Below are positions 26,295 through 35,115 of a stretch of 64,000 nucleotides of DNA, piece after piece. The stretch lies in NCBI GenBank assembly GCA_014695255.1, contig JACJNX010000031.1, positions 62,001-126,000 of the forward strand. Direction: 5' to 3'. Within the stretch, counting starts at the first letter, position 1; each line of letters starts with the position of its first letter. The position numbers and the translations under genes were made by a program. This DNA comes from Cyanobacteria bacterium FACHB-63 (GTDB lineage Bacteria; Cyanobacteriota; Cyanobacteriia; Leptolyngbyales; Leptolyngbyaceae). Below the pieces are notes generated by a model. The model made no database searches. It saw nothing but the letters and a program-made list of their open reading frames with translations, and was not told the origin of the DNA.

Positions 26295-28571
26295 ATGGCA
26301 GGACAAAATATCCTTACTGAATCTTTCAGAAATGCAGATGTTAGCCAATTGAATTGGCTTCCTGGTATCAGTCAAACTGGAGCACTTCCCCCAATTTTGA
26401 CCGCTCGGAGCAGTAGCTCTGCTTCTCCGGGTGGAATTGCTGGCGGTGGCACAGATACTCCCGGCAGTGGCGCACTCCGCCTCACCAACAACACCGAGGG
26501 TCAAGGATCCTTTGTGATCTACAACAAACCCCTGAATGCTGCAGCAGGGCTGTCAGTCGAGTTTGATTTATACGCTTATGGGGGAAGCAGTGCTGATGGC
26601 ATCAGCTTCTTTTTAATCGATGGCACTCAGAGTCCCACCACAGGCGGTGCAGTAGGGCGTAGCTTAGGCTACTCCTCAGACTCGTCTACTAGCGCCGCCG
26701 GAATTGTGGGCGGATATTTAGGAGTCGGCTTTGATGAGTTCGGTAACTTCTCCACCGGCGAAGCCGGAGCAGCGGGAATCGGTACAAGACCTCAATCGAT
26801 CGCCGTTCGCGGTCGAGCAGGACTGAACTATCCACTCCTGCAAAGCGTTTCTCTAGCTGCTGGAGACCGCATTGACAATCCCACCGCCACAAGTCGAGAG
26901 GGCAATGCTCGGCGAGCCAAGATTGATCTGACGACCGCCGGACTACTTTCTGTCGCATTCGATGTCAATGGGAATGCTGTTTTCGAGACCGGTGAAACCT
27001 TTATTTCCAATCTCGATGTCACCCAAAACCTCAGCCCAGGCGATAGCCCCCTGCCCACAACCTTTAAGTTTGGCTTTGCGGCTTCAACCGGGTCATCCAC
27101 CAACTTCCACGAAGTCAATAACCTTTCGGTTAGCACCTTTTCTGGAGCCTACACGCCACTGGTCGAATTCCCCACAACCTCCGGCGTGATTTCGTCCCGT
27201 AGCTCTACGATCACAGCAAGTATTGATGTTGCGACCGACAGACCCGTCACTATTCCGCTGCTTGTCGGTGGCACAGCCCAGAACGACATCGACTATCGGC
27301 TTTCGTCACAGACGATCACGATCGCGCCTGGACAAACCACAGGCAGCATCACGCTCACCCGACTGAACTCGCCAACCGCTGCGGATAAGACGATTCAAAT
27401 CAATCTTGACACTCCGACCAATGCTGACAGAAGCCCACGGAACGCAGCGGTAAACCTCGTATTGTCGCCTGATGTGACATTCACGAATCCTACCGACTGC
27501 GAAATTCCCGATTTTGATGGCAACGGCGGCGTTGATTTGCCCTGGCGCAATGTGGCAACGACTGAGAGTGCAATTTGGTTGATCGATGGGACGCAAGTAA
27601 CCGCGACTGGCTTTACGACGACAACCGGGCCGAACTGGGAAATCGCTTCCACCCGCGATTTCAACGCCGATGGTAGAACCGACCTGCTCTGGCGCAATGG
27701 TGTCACAGGTGAGAATGCAATCTGGTTGATGAATGGCACAGCGATCCAGCAAGCCCTATTTATCACACCACAAGTTGATCTCAACTGGGAGATTGTGGGT
27801 TCACGCGACTTCAACAACGACGCGCAAGCCGACATCTTCTGGCAAAACTCCGTCACGGGGCAAACCGGAATTTGGTTGATTGAAAATGCAGCCGTTACGA
27901 GTCAGGCATTTCTCACGACCACTGACACAAACTGGGATGTTGCCGATTTTGCCGACTTTAACGGCGACGGCAGCGCAGATATTGCTTGGCGCAACGCTGT
28001 GACCGGCGAAAACGGGGTTTGGCTGATTAACGGGACGACCCTCACTAGCGCTCAGTTTCTCCCGGCGATCGCTGATTTGAATTGGGAAGTCATTGCAGCG
28101 CGGGATACTAGCGGTGACGGAAAATCGGATCTCGTTTGGCGCAATCGATCGACGGGCGAAAATGCGGTCTGGTTGATGGACGGAACGAGCGTAACAAGTC
28201 GTCAGGAATTGGCGACCATTTCAGATTTGAACTGGCAAATCATCGATGTCTGCGACACTAGCGGGGATGACAAAGCAGATTTAATCTGGCGCAACACTGC
28301 TACGGGTGAGAATGCGGTCTGGCTGTTGGATGGCGCGACGACCCCGAATCGGGGCTTCCTAACTCAGATCTCCGATTTGAACTGGGAGATTATCGGCGCA
28401 CGTGATACCAGCAGAGACGGCAAAGCTGATTTGATTTGGCGGAATCGATCGACGGGTGAGAATGCGATCTGGTTGCTTGACGGAATCACCGTTACAAACG
28501 CGCAATTCATCCAAACGGTTGAAGATCCAAACTGGCAGATTCAGATTCGTCCGGGTGCGCTAGCGCTCTAA
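26295..28571 (+). CDS. L-type lectin / Calx-beta-like / FG-GAP repeat protein
   Basis: 758 residues, probably a surface or secreted protein. N-terminal about 250 residues look like a legume-lectin-type domain (GSFVIYNKPLNAAAGLSVEFD, DGISFFLIDG). Next a Calx-beta-like stretch (SSTITASIDVATDRPVTIPL). From about residue 405 seven FG-GAP/VCBS-type repeats of about 50 residues follow, each with a Ca-binding-like DxNxDGxxD and LxWRNxxTGExAxWL. No N-terminal signal peptide is visible, so a type I or other leaderless route is possible. Not in an operon. Confidence 0.88.
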   Translation: MAGQNILTESFRNADVSQLNWLPGISQTGALPPILTARSSSSASPGGIAGGGTDTPGSGALRLTNNTEGQGSFVIYNKPLNAAAGLSVEFDLYAYGGSSADGISFFLIDGTQSPTTGGAVGRSLGYSSDSSTSAAGIVGGYLGVGFDEFGNFSTGEAGAAGIGTRPQSIAVRGRAGLNYPLLQSVSLAAGDRIDNPTATSREGNARRAKIDLTTAGLLSVAFDVNGNAVFETGETFISNLDVTQNLSPGDSPLPTTFKFGFAASTGSSTNFHEVNNLSVSTFSGAYTPLVEFPTTSGVISSRSSTITASIDVATDRPVTIPLLVGGTAQNDIDYRLSSQTITIAPGQTTGSITLTRLNSPTAADKTIQINLDTPTNADRSPRNAAVNLVLSPDVTFTNPTDCEIPDFDGNGGVDLPWRNVATTESAIWLIDGTQVTATGFTTTTGPNWEIASTRDFNADGRTDLLWRNGVTGENAIWLMNGTAIQQALFITPQVDLNWEIVGSRDFNNDAQADIFWQNSVTGQTGIWLIENAAVTSQAFLTTTDTNWDVADFADFNGDGSADIAWRNAVTGENGVWLINGTTLTSAQFLPAIADLNWEVIAARDTSGDGKSDLVWRNRSTGENAVWLMDGTSVTSRQELATISDLNWQIIDVCDTSGDDKADLIWRNTATGENAVWLLDGATTPNRGFLTQISDLNWEIIGARDTSRDGKADLIWRNRSTGENAIWLLDGITVTNAQFIQTVEDPNWQIQIRPGALAL
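27511..28540 (+). repeat. seven tandem ~150-bp coding repeats
   Basis: Seven units of about 150 bp encode the FG-GAP-like repeats of the 26295 gene. Later units (5 to 7) are more alike (DTSGDGKSD, DTSGDDKAD, DTSRDGKAD) than earlier ones, suggesting recent internal duplication. Confidence 0.8.
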
Positions 28572-28572
28572 C

Positions 28573-28600
28573 GGAATCGGGAGCGATCGCTCCCGATTCC
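28573..28600. repeat. 28-bp perfect palindrome centred on GCGATCGC
   Basis: Half-site GGAATCGGGAGCGA; the centre is the HIP1 octamer. It starts two bases after the stop of the repeat-protein gene and 63 bp before tpiA. No T-run, but such a strong stem may end or protect the upstream transcript. Confidence 0.7.
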
Positions 28601-28662
28601 ACTCCAAAACTGTCCCCGCGAAGCCGTAGACTGGAAAATGCAATTTAATAAGCTGACAGACC

Positions 28663-29388
28663 GTGCGAAAAATTATCATTGCTGGCAATTGGAAAATGTT
28701 CAAAACCCAGGCAGAAACGCTGGAGTTTTTGCAGGGATTCATGCCTCAGTTGGAGAACACACCTGACGATCGAGAAATAGTGCTGTGTGTCCCGTTTACT
28801 GATTTAGCAGTGTTGTCGGAAAATTTGCACGGAAGTCGGATTCAGGTCGGGGCGCAGAATGTGCATTGGGCGGAGACGGGAGCGTTTACGGGCGAGATTT
28901 CAGCGTCGATGCTGACAGAATTGAGCGTTCGTTACGTGGTGATTGGCCACAGCGAACGGAGACAGTATTTTGGTGAAACAGATGAGACCGTGAATCTGCG
29001 GCTGAAAGCGGCTCAAAGTGCTGGATTGAAGCCGATTCTTTGTGTGGGTGAAAGTAAGCAGCAGCGGGACGCAGGTGAGACTGAAGCGGTAATTTTCGCT
29101 CAGCTTGAGAAGGATTTGGCGGGCGTTGATCAAAACAATTTAGTGATTGCTTATGAGCCGATTTGGGCGATCGGGACTGGAGATACTTGTGAGTCGATCG
29201 AAGCGAATCGAGTGATCGGGCTGATCCGGAGTAAGTTGAGCAATCCAACTGTCACGATTCAGTATGGTGGCTCGGTGAAGCCTGAGAATATTGATGAAAT
29301 TATGGCGCAACCAGAGATTGACGGAGCTTTGGTTGGGGGCGCAAGTCTTGATCCGAAAAGCTTTTCTCGACTTGTCAATTTCCAGTAA
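28663..29388 (+). CDS. tpiA: triosephosphate isomerase
   Basis: Interconverts glyceraldehyde-3-phosphate and dihydroxyacetone phosphate in glycolysis and the Calvin cycle. 241 residues. Seen: GNWKMFKT with the catalytic Lys, the catalytic His in [13 protein letters not shown], the catalytic Glu in [11 protein letters not shown] and the phosphate loop [10 protein letters not shown]. Translation begins at GTG. Followed by a long hairpin. Confidence 0.97.
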   Translation: MRKIIIAGNWKMFKTQAETLEFLQGFMPQLENTPDDREIVLCVPFTDLAVLSENLHGSRIQVGAQNVHWAETGAFTGEISASMLTELSVRYVVIGHSERRQYFGETDETVNLRLKAAQSAGLKPILCVGESKQQRDAGETEAVIFAQLEKDLAGVDQNNLVIAYEPIWAIGTGDTCESIEANRVIGLIRSKLSNPTVTIQYGGSVKPENIDEIMAQPEIDGALVGGASLDPKSFSRLVNFQ

Positions 29389-29407
29389 GAACAGCAAAGC
29401 TTTGGAA

Positions 29408-29462
29408 TGAGGGGGATGGATCTAGCAAAAGAACCAAATCGGAGCTAGATCTATCCCCCTCA
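29408..29462 (+). terminator. long hairpin after tpiA
   Basis: 19-bp arms with a single G-U pair (left starts TGAGGGGGATGG, right ends ATCCCCCTCA) and a 17-base loop, 19 bp past the tpiA stop. No T-run on either side, so it may be a stem-type 3' end or a shared barrier with the convergent gene. Confidence 0.65.
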
Positions 29463-29545
29463 TCGAACAACTTCAGCTTATCCCAGACTCTAGCCAGGGC
29501 AGGCGATCGCACCATTCCCCAAGCCCAATCGACGAATGGACGGGA

Positions 29546-32500
29546 TTAAGCGGATTGTTCAATCCATTCATCCATCTCCGAGAAATCATTACAGCCTGTA
29601 ACTTCCATCAGCGTTTGTAGCATTGCAAGATCCTGCTTTTCCCATTCCGCCAGAATTGAGTCGCGATCGTCTTGGGGTGGAAAGTACTTGTAGATTCGCA
29701 ATCCGCCGCGCCGCCCATCGGGTGCAACGGCTCGACCTGTACAGGTGAGTTTGACTCCAATTTTGCCAAGTAGGGTTTGAACGATCGCGATCGGTGCTAG
29801 CTTCTCGGTCACGGTGAAACTAAACAGCGCTTTCATGTCGTCGCGGCACTCTAATGCAGTGGTCGCCACAAATTGAACCAAATCATCAGTTGCGAGAATC
29901 TTCTCTCCGGGTTTGAGAAATTCTAGGATTTTTAGCGATCGTAATGCTTCCACTTGAGCGGTGAGAAGTTTGACATCCTGAATGGAGATTTTGCCGTCTC
30001 CGCGCTCTAGATGGTCTTCAATCTCTTGCATATCATGAAGTCGTACATATTCTGGATTGCGAGTGAGGTAGTAATACAATCGCAATTGTGTATACCAGCC
30101 ATCATCATCTTTGAGTTTGATCTCTGGTGTGATCGTTTCAACGTTGTATTTACGCTTCAGTTCATGCTTGCGTTTACTGTAGCGTTTCTGAACGGTTTGT
30201 TCTGCTTGTTCTTTGAGTTCGTAATATTCTGCTGGAGTGATTTCCGGAGAATCAGAGACTGCGATCGCTTCTGCGGTTTGATTGCGAGTCCGAATCGCAG
30301 AAATCACCTGAGCAATGCGATCGCACACCTTCAAATCATGCCGCGCTTCCAAGAACTCAAAGCCTGGAATTTTCAGAACGCCCGTTTTTAGTTGAGCCAC
30401 CATTTGATCGGTAATCGGTAACTGTCCAAACATCTTCGTTAAATCATCTGTAACTAATGTCACCGTATGACCTTCGAGCAATAGCCCATTGCGAAACTCG
30501 CGACGATACCGCCATAGAGACGCATTCACTCGCGCCGCCATTTTTGCCCAAGTCCGCAGCGCGATCGGATTGCTCTGCTCATCCAAATCAAAATCGATAT
30601 CTTTCAGCAGGGCAATATTGTACTGAACCGATTTCGTCGCAGATTGTGCGACATCCCGGTAGTTACAGCTTCCATTGCCAATTTTTCCAGGACCGAAATG
30701 GGCTGCCCAGATGTAACGAGGAACGGGTTCGCGGACTCTCGCTAAAGCTTGCCGGGACTCCGAATCTGGGGTTACACCCTGGAAGATACCGAATACACCT
30801 TTGAAGTGATTGCGAACGTCGATCGAGACTCCAGTTCCGATCGTGGGTGTTGCCAAAACGATGTCATAATCACCGATAACATCATTAATGCGCTCAGCAA
30901 TGTGATAAGCAGCATGATCCGGATCAGAAACAGTTTCGCTATCAATTCGGAGAATACGCTTTTCGGAAAACTGCAATCTCAGGTAAGTTTCTAAATTCTT
31001 AGAACTCCAGCGACCCCGGACTTTCTGAGAATCGACACAGACGAAAACGGCTCCGGTTTTTAGAACAGATTCCATTCGATCGATCAAGGGTGCAGGATTT
31101 TTTGTGTCGTATAGCGAAACACTCCAAGAAATCTCAGGCTTCCATTGATTCACTACAACCCAGGGTGTGACCGGAGTTTCCGCCAATCCGCGCAAGTAAT
31201 CGATGCTGACATCTGACAAGTCTGCGTCTTGTGCAATCACCAATCCATCGGTTGCCAGCACAGTCTCAATTAATTCGCGTAGGGTTTCGAGAATTCTGAC
31301 GCGCTGATTGTAGCAAGTTGCACTATTGAGCGCGTGCCATAACACCTGTTCGACTTCATCGAGAATGACGATCGCCCCTTCCCACTCTGCCGCGTTGAAT
31401 CGGATGCGCGAGTTCGGATGCAGCGAATCAATACACAATCCATAGCTGCCCGGATTTTCCGAATTCAGCGCATCAGTGATCCAATCAATCCCAATACTTT
31501 GACAAATGGCTTTGCCGAGTTGAATGCGATGTGTGATCACAAGAACTTTGCGTTCAGCTTTCGCTGTGCCAGAGGCATCGGTTGCCGTTTTGATTAGTCC
31601 TTGTAGGGCTGTCGTTTTCCCGGTTCCTTTAGCACTTTTAATACAGACTAAACCAGAGTCGGGATAAGAAAGATCCCCTAAATACGGCTGATCTAATGTA
31701 AGTGAAGGGGTATAGGTTAATGACCATAATTTTGATGCTTGCCAGAATTCAAGCTCAACTGCTGATTCATATAGTTTTGCAAACGCAGCATGACCACGAG
31801 CAACAATGAAATCGTCAACGCCTTTTTCAGCACCTGGCAGTGCAATAACTTTAACTTGACAGCCAGCATTGGTTAATAGTTGTCCTAAACGAGAAGTCGC
31901 AAGAAAAATATTTTGTAAGGTTCGCGGTTTTGTTTCGTGGTCGAAGCAGATATGAACGGTTCTTTGAGCCGTGGCAAAATGACCGAGTTCTGCGATTAGT
32001 TGCCGAGTTTCGCGCCGATAGCCACTAAAAATTCCGGGAAGCGCGATTGCAGCATACCCCAAACTCAACAAACAACCCGCTTTCTTCTCGCCTTCGGTCA
32101 GGACGATCGGCAAATTATTGCGCCAAACCCATTCCCAAAAGTTCGTTGCTCCGGCAATTTCGATTTCAAACCGCTCTGCAACCTTCTGCCAAATCCGCAT
32201 CGGTACATCTAGCAGAATCAATCGGCTAGACCCTTTACCTAGACTGGGACTGAGGTATTTTGCAGGCTTGCTTTTTGTGCGATCGACGATCGGTGTATCG
32301 GCATCGGGCTTAAACCGTCCCCACTCCATTCGCTGCCAGTGATTGAGAGGATCAATTCCGCTCACCCACCAGCCCCGCACCGATTCCCGCGCTTGTTGAC
32401 CAAATCGCGTCACCTTCCAATTCAGCAACTCTGCGATCGGATAACTTGCCTCGTGAGTAAACGGATCGAAGTCGGTATCACGCAGCGATCGTACATTCCG

Positions 32501-32617
32501 GCGAATAATCTCCGGATCGACACCGCTCATTAACCATTCTTGTTCGTGATCGGGAGCCAGGTAGCCCTCGATCGGTTTTGCCGCTTCAGAAGAAGCAATT
32601 CTGAGGGAAGTTACCAT
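29546..32617 (-). CDS. plasmid-type replication protein, CyRepA1 family
   Basis: 1023-residue protein of the type found as the replication initiator of small cyanobacterial plasmids (CyRepA1). Parts in order: N-terminal region (PIEGYLAPDHEQEWLMSGVD), a DUF3854/Toprim-like domain with PIVLTEGEKKAGCLLSLGY near residue 175 and VHICFDHE, then a helicase-like core: Walker A KSAKGTGKTTALQG near 325, DEVEQ box near 420, and GVSIDVRNHFKGVFGI plus QALARVREP as late motifs. The start at 32617 is preferred since AAGGAG lies upstream; two earlier in-frame starts exist. Divergent from the 33285 gene. Finding it between tpiA and msrA suggests an integrated or chromosomal replicon. Confidence 0.85.
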   Translation of the reverse strand: MVTSLRIASSEAAKPIEGYLAPDHEQEWLMSGVDPEIIRRNVRSLRDTDFDPFTHEASYPIAELLNWKVTRFGQQARESVRGWWVSGIDPLNHWQRMEWGRFKPDADTPIVDRTKSKPAKYLSPSLGKGSSRLILLDVPMRIWQKVAERFEIEIAGATNFWEWVWRNNLPIVLTEGEKKAGCLLSLGYAAIALPGIFSGYRRETRQLIAELGHFATAQRTVHICFDHETKPRTLQNIFLATSRLGQLLTNAGCQVKVIALPGAEKGVDDFIVARGHAAFAKLYESAVELEFWQASKLWSLTYTPSLTLDQPYLGDLSYPDSGLVCIKSAKGTGKTTALQGLIKTATDASGTAKAERKVLVITHRIQLGKAICQSIGIDWITDALNSENPGSYGLCIDSLHPNSRIRFNAAEWEGAIVILDEVEQVLWHALNSATCYNQRVRILETLRELIETVLATDGLVIAQDADLSDVSIDYLRGLAETPVTPWVVVNQWKPEISWSVSLYDTKNPAPLIDRMESVLKTGAVFVCVDSQKVRGRWSSKNLETYLRLQFSEKRILRIDSETVSDPDHAAYHIAERINDVIGDYDIVLATPTIGTGVSIDVRNHFKGVFGIFQGVTPDSESRQALARVREPVPRYIWAAHFGPGKIGNGSCNYRDVAQSATKSVQYNIALLKDIDFDLDEQSNPIALRTWAKMAARVNASLWRYRREFRNGLLLEGHTVTLVTDDLTKMFGQLPITDQMVAQLKTGVLKIPGFEFLEARHDLKVCDRIAQVISAIRTRNQTAEAIAVSDSPEITPAEYYELKEQAEQTVQKRYSKRKHELKRKYNVETITPEIKLKDDDGWYTQLRLYYYLTRNPEYVRLHDMQEIEDHLERGDGKISIQDVKLLTAQVEALRSLKILEFLKPGEKILATDDLVQFVATTALECRDDMKALFSFTVTEKLAPIAIVQTLLGKIGVKLTCTGRAVAPDGRRGGLRIYKYFPPQDDRDSILAEWEKQDLAMLQTLMEVTGCNDFSEMDEWIEQSA

Positions 32618-32719
32618 CAGTTCTGCTCCTTCTGACATAAGTTCGCACGCGAACCTGGCGCAGACGTGCCGCACCTGATACAATGTCTAGACATAGAAAT
32701 CAAGCCCAATCTTTTTGGG

Positions 32720-32866
32720 CAAACAAGGTTATCAACCCCTTTAGCTGACTGTGGTAGGGAAGCTTTAGGGGTTTTGCTTTGGAAGCGAAATTCTAGATTG
32801 GCGGACTTCTTGAAGCGGTGGTAGTCGCCTGAAATCGCGCAATCTAATTCGAGACAAACAAGGTTA
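32720..32866. repeat. 12-bp direct repeat CAAACAAGGTTA
   Basis: Two identical copies, at 32720-32731 and 32855-32866, 135 bp apart in the spacer. They flank the hairpin at 32734. Confidence 0.7.
32734..32773. ncRNA. hairpin, possible copy-control or antisense RNA structure
   Basis: Arms AACCCCT / AGGGGTT, a symmetric TT/TT bulge, then AGCT / AGCT closing a 14-base loop, followed by a TTTTGCTTT run on the plus strand. It lies about 120 bp upstream of the CyRepA1-type gene, in its leader if transcribed leftward. RNA identity is speculative. Confidence 0.3.
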
Positions 32867-33004
32867 GTCGGGTCATGCAGGTTAAACATTGCCGACGTGG
32901 AAAGCAGATTAACACTGATCCAGCAGACGCTCAAGAGGGGATGGATCAGCGATCCGGGGGAGTTATAGGTGAATGAGAGGAGCGGGCTAGGTGGGAAATT
33001 GGAC

Positions 33005-33060
33005 GGGGGAGGAATAGGGAATAGGGAGTAGGAGTGGGGGAATTAGGGAGTTTGTGAGGG
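33005..33060 (+). repeat. G-rich tract with possible quadruplex
   Basis: Six runs of three to five G on the plus strand, with spacers of 4 to 9 bases, just left of the GTTACAG repeats. Four or more G-runs could form a G-quadruplex; two spacers are longer than usual. Confidence 0.4.
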
Positions 33061-33108
33061 ATGCGATCGCGTAAAATAGCTTCACTCCTGGATCGGATCA
33101 ACGGCAGA

Positions 33109-33175
33109 GTTACAGGGAAAAAATCGACGCGGCAGTTACAGAGATCGCGATCGAAATCAGACGCAAGCGTTACAG
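33109..33175 (+). repeat. three GTTACAG repeats, iteron-like
   Basis: GTTACAG at 33109, 33135 and 33169 (spacings 26 and 34 bp) in the same orientation, with further similarity around them (GCAG/GCAAGC upstream). Placed 110-175 bp before the rightward 33285 gene, they resemble initiator-binding iterons, though the unequal spacing weakens this. Confidence 0.4.
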
Positions 33176-33284
33176 GACTCGATGAAATTACTACTAGCGA
33201 TAGGGGCGGTCTGGATCATTCCAGCACTAAATCTCCAGATATAGCGTTTAACCTCTAGACAAAACCCTGAGGGTAGGGCACTAT

Positions 33285-34391
33285 ATGTGGGGTCTAGAAT
33301 CTTCGAGAGCGATGAAACCACTAGAAGCAGCCTTTCCCGTCGATAGCCAACTTTTGATGATGTTGCCCAGAGCTAGCGCATCCGTCCGCAATCCAGATGT
33401 GCGATTACCGATTTTGCGATCGGATGCGAACGGCTATTACTTGGAGATGCGTGTTGAGGCGGATGTTCAGGATGAAAGCGAATTTGCCGTGATTCGTCGA
33501 ATGCCGCTAGAAAATTTGACCGAAGAAGAGTTAACAGAACTAAAAACCGAATATGCCAATCTCGATTGGGCAGCTTGTGTGCGAAAAGGCGTAAGCAATG
33601 GATTAGAAAAAGTCCACGATCGCCGGATTCAGAGAATGTTTATGGCGCTGATGACGTTTTTGAATCCGCGTCAGATTTCGATCGTGCTGTATCTCTACAA
33701 ATTGGCAGCCCAACAGCAAAACGGCGGAACCGTAACGTTCCGATCGAACGATTTACTTGAAAGTTTGGGATATACGCGGACAAAGGATGGCGGATTTGCG
33801 TCGAAGCTGCGATCGCAACTGAATCGAGATTTAGTCACGCTGCACCGAACCGAGTTAGTATTAGCGCAATCGTTCAAGAAAATGCACCAAAATCGTGGCG
33901 CAAAAGTCATGATTAAAAGCATTCTGCGAATTAAAGATTATGAAGTAGATACTGCTCCGCGAGATTTTGATATTACAAAAGCCGCAGATTACACTTATGA
34001 ATTGGCAGACTCTTACACGATTTCTCTAGAATTTTTTGACGGTTCTCGAAACGGGGATTGTGTCCTTTTTCCGAGTCAGTTCGACATCACTCAACGACTG
34101 GGCACGAATGCGAAGTGCGATTATAAAACTAAGCTTCTCATCTATCTAGCTAGTCGAATGAAGTGGGATAGTTTAACCGATGGACAGTTTATCTCTGTCT
34201 CTAAACGTTATCTCTTCAAGAATCTCGATTTACTCGGCAGCAACTCTTCTCGAAACAATCAGATTTTCTGGCGCACGATCGACGAGCTAAAAGAAAGTGG
34301 ATACCTACTTGGCGCACAAGAACTTTCAGGAAAAAGCCGCATCTCTACAATTCAATTCCAAATCGATTCAACCAAACTGAAGTGCAAATAA
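33285..34391 (+). CDS. unrecognised protein, possible replication-initiator partner
   Basis: 368 residues, no signal or membrane segment. I do not recognise a named family. The middle and C-terminal parts have the feel of two winged-helix units: NPRQISIVLYLYKLAAQQQ with TFRSNDLLESLGYTRTKD, and TKLLIYLASRMKWDSLTDGQ with WRTIDELKESGYL, which is the layout of iteron-type plasmid initiators. The context supports that: divergent from a CyRepA1-type gene, with direct repeats between. An in-frame ATG at 33312 is an equally good start. Function is inferred. Confidence 0.75.
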   Translation: MWGLESSRAMKPLEAAFPVDSQLLMMLPRASASVRNPDVRLPILRSDANGYYLEMRVEADVQDESEFAVIRRMPLENLTEEELTELKTEYANLDWAACVRKGVSNGLEKVHDRRIQRMFMALMTFLNPRQISIVLYLYKLAAQQQNGGTVTFRSNDLLESLGYTRTKDGGFASKLRSQLNRDLVTLHRTELVLAQSFKKMHQNRGAKVMIKSILRIKDYEVDTAPRDFDITKAADYTYELADSYTISLEFFDGSRNGDCVLFPSQFDITQRLGTNAKCDYKTKLLIYLASRMKWDSLTDGQFISVSKRYLFKNLDLLGSNSSRNNQIFWRTIDELKESGYLLGAQELSGKSRISTIQFQIDSTKLKCK

Positions 34392-34470
34392 CCCCCACCC
34401 CAGATAACCCTACAAACCTCACTCAAGGTTCACGCTAAAATTAAGAAGTATGAACCTGAGAGAAAAAGCA

Positions 34471-35115
34471 ATGGTGTTATTTGGATTTGGCAAAAAACTG
34501 GCGATTCCCACTCCCGATGAAGCGCTAAAAGGTCGATCGGAACCGATGCCTGTTCCCGCGAAGCATTTCGTCAATGGTCATCCGCTCAAGCCTCCCTTCC
34601 CGCCTGGGATTGAAACCGCTGTCTTTGGTCTTGGTTGCTTCTGGGGTGCAGAGCGGAAATTCTGGCAGCAAGAAGGCGTTTACACGACTGCTGTGGGCTA
34701 TGCCGCAGGAATCACTCCAAATCCAACTTATCAAGAAGTTTGCTCTGGTATGACCGGACATAATGAGGTGGTTTTAGTTGCTTACGATCCGAAGGTGATC
34801 AGCTACCAGCAGCTTCTAAAAGTGTTCTGGGAAAGCCATGATCCGACCCAAGGAATGCGCCAAGGAAACGATGCTGGAACGCAATATCGATCGGGCGTTT
34901 ATGTCTACAACGACGAGCAGCGCCAAGCAGCAGAAGCTTCTCTGAAGACCTACCAGGAAGAACTCGCGAAAGCAGGGTACAAAGCAATCACCACTGAGAT
35001 TTTAGACGCGCCTGAATTCTATTACGCTGAAGCTTACCATCAGCAGTATCTCGCTAAAAATCCCAATGGCTATTGTGGTTTAGGCGGTACAAAGGTCTGC
35101 TATCCCGGAGCTTGA
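34471..35115 (+). CDS. msrA: peptide-methionine (S)-S-oxide reductase
   Basis: Repairs the S-form of methionine sulfoxide in proteins, using thioredoxin. Seen: the catalytic [11 protein letters not shown] motif, then [22 protein letters not shown] and the conserved DAGTQYRS. C-terminal [16 protein letters not shown] provides two recycling Cys. 214 residues from the ATG at 34471; an ATG 21 bases earlier is possible, but family members usually start MVLFGFGKK. Its last 16 bp overlap the convergent MBL gene. Confidence 0.96.
   Translation: MVLFGFGKKLAIPTPDEALKGRSEPMPVPAKHFVNGHPLKPPFPPGIETAVFGLGCFWGAERKFWQQEGVYTTAVGYAAGITPNPTYQEVCSGMTGHNEVVLVAYDPKVISYQQLLKVFWESHDPTQGMRQGNDAGTQYRSGVYVYNDEQRQAAEASLKTYQEELAKAGYKAITTEILDAPEFYYAEAYHQQYLAKNPNGYCGLGGTKVCYPGA

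Larger units (their letters stand above)
32618..33284. other. large spacer between two divergent replication-like genes; candidate origin
   Basis: About 670 bp without a credible gene. It contains a strong hairpin, a 12-bp direct repeat, three GTTACAG copies and a G-rich tract (listed separately). This is where an origin and copy-control elements would be expected for a plasmid initiator; that role is inference. Confidence 0.45.

Noticed and set aside
33061-33258. 65-residue open frame in the spacer
   Set aside because: It contains the three GTTACAG repeats, has Arg/Ser-rich composition and no family; the spacer is better read as non-coding.
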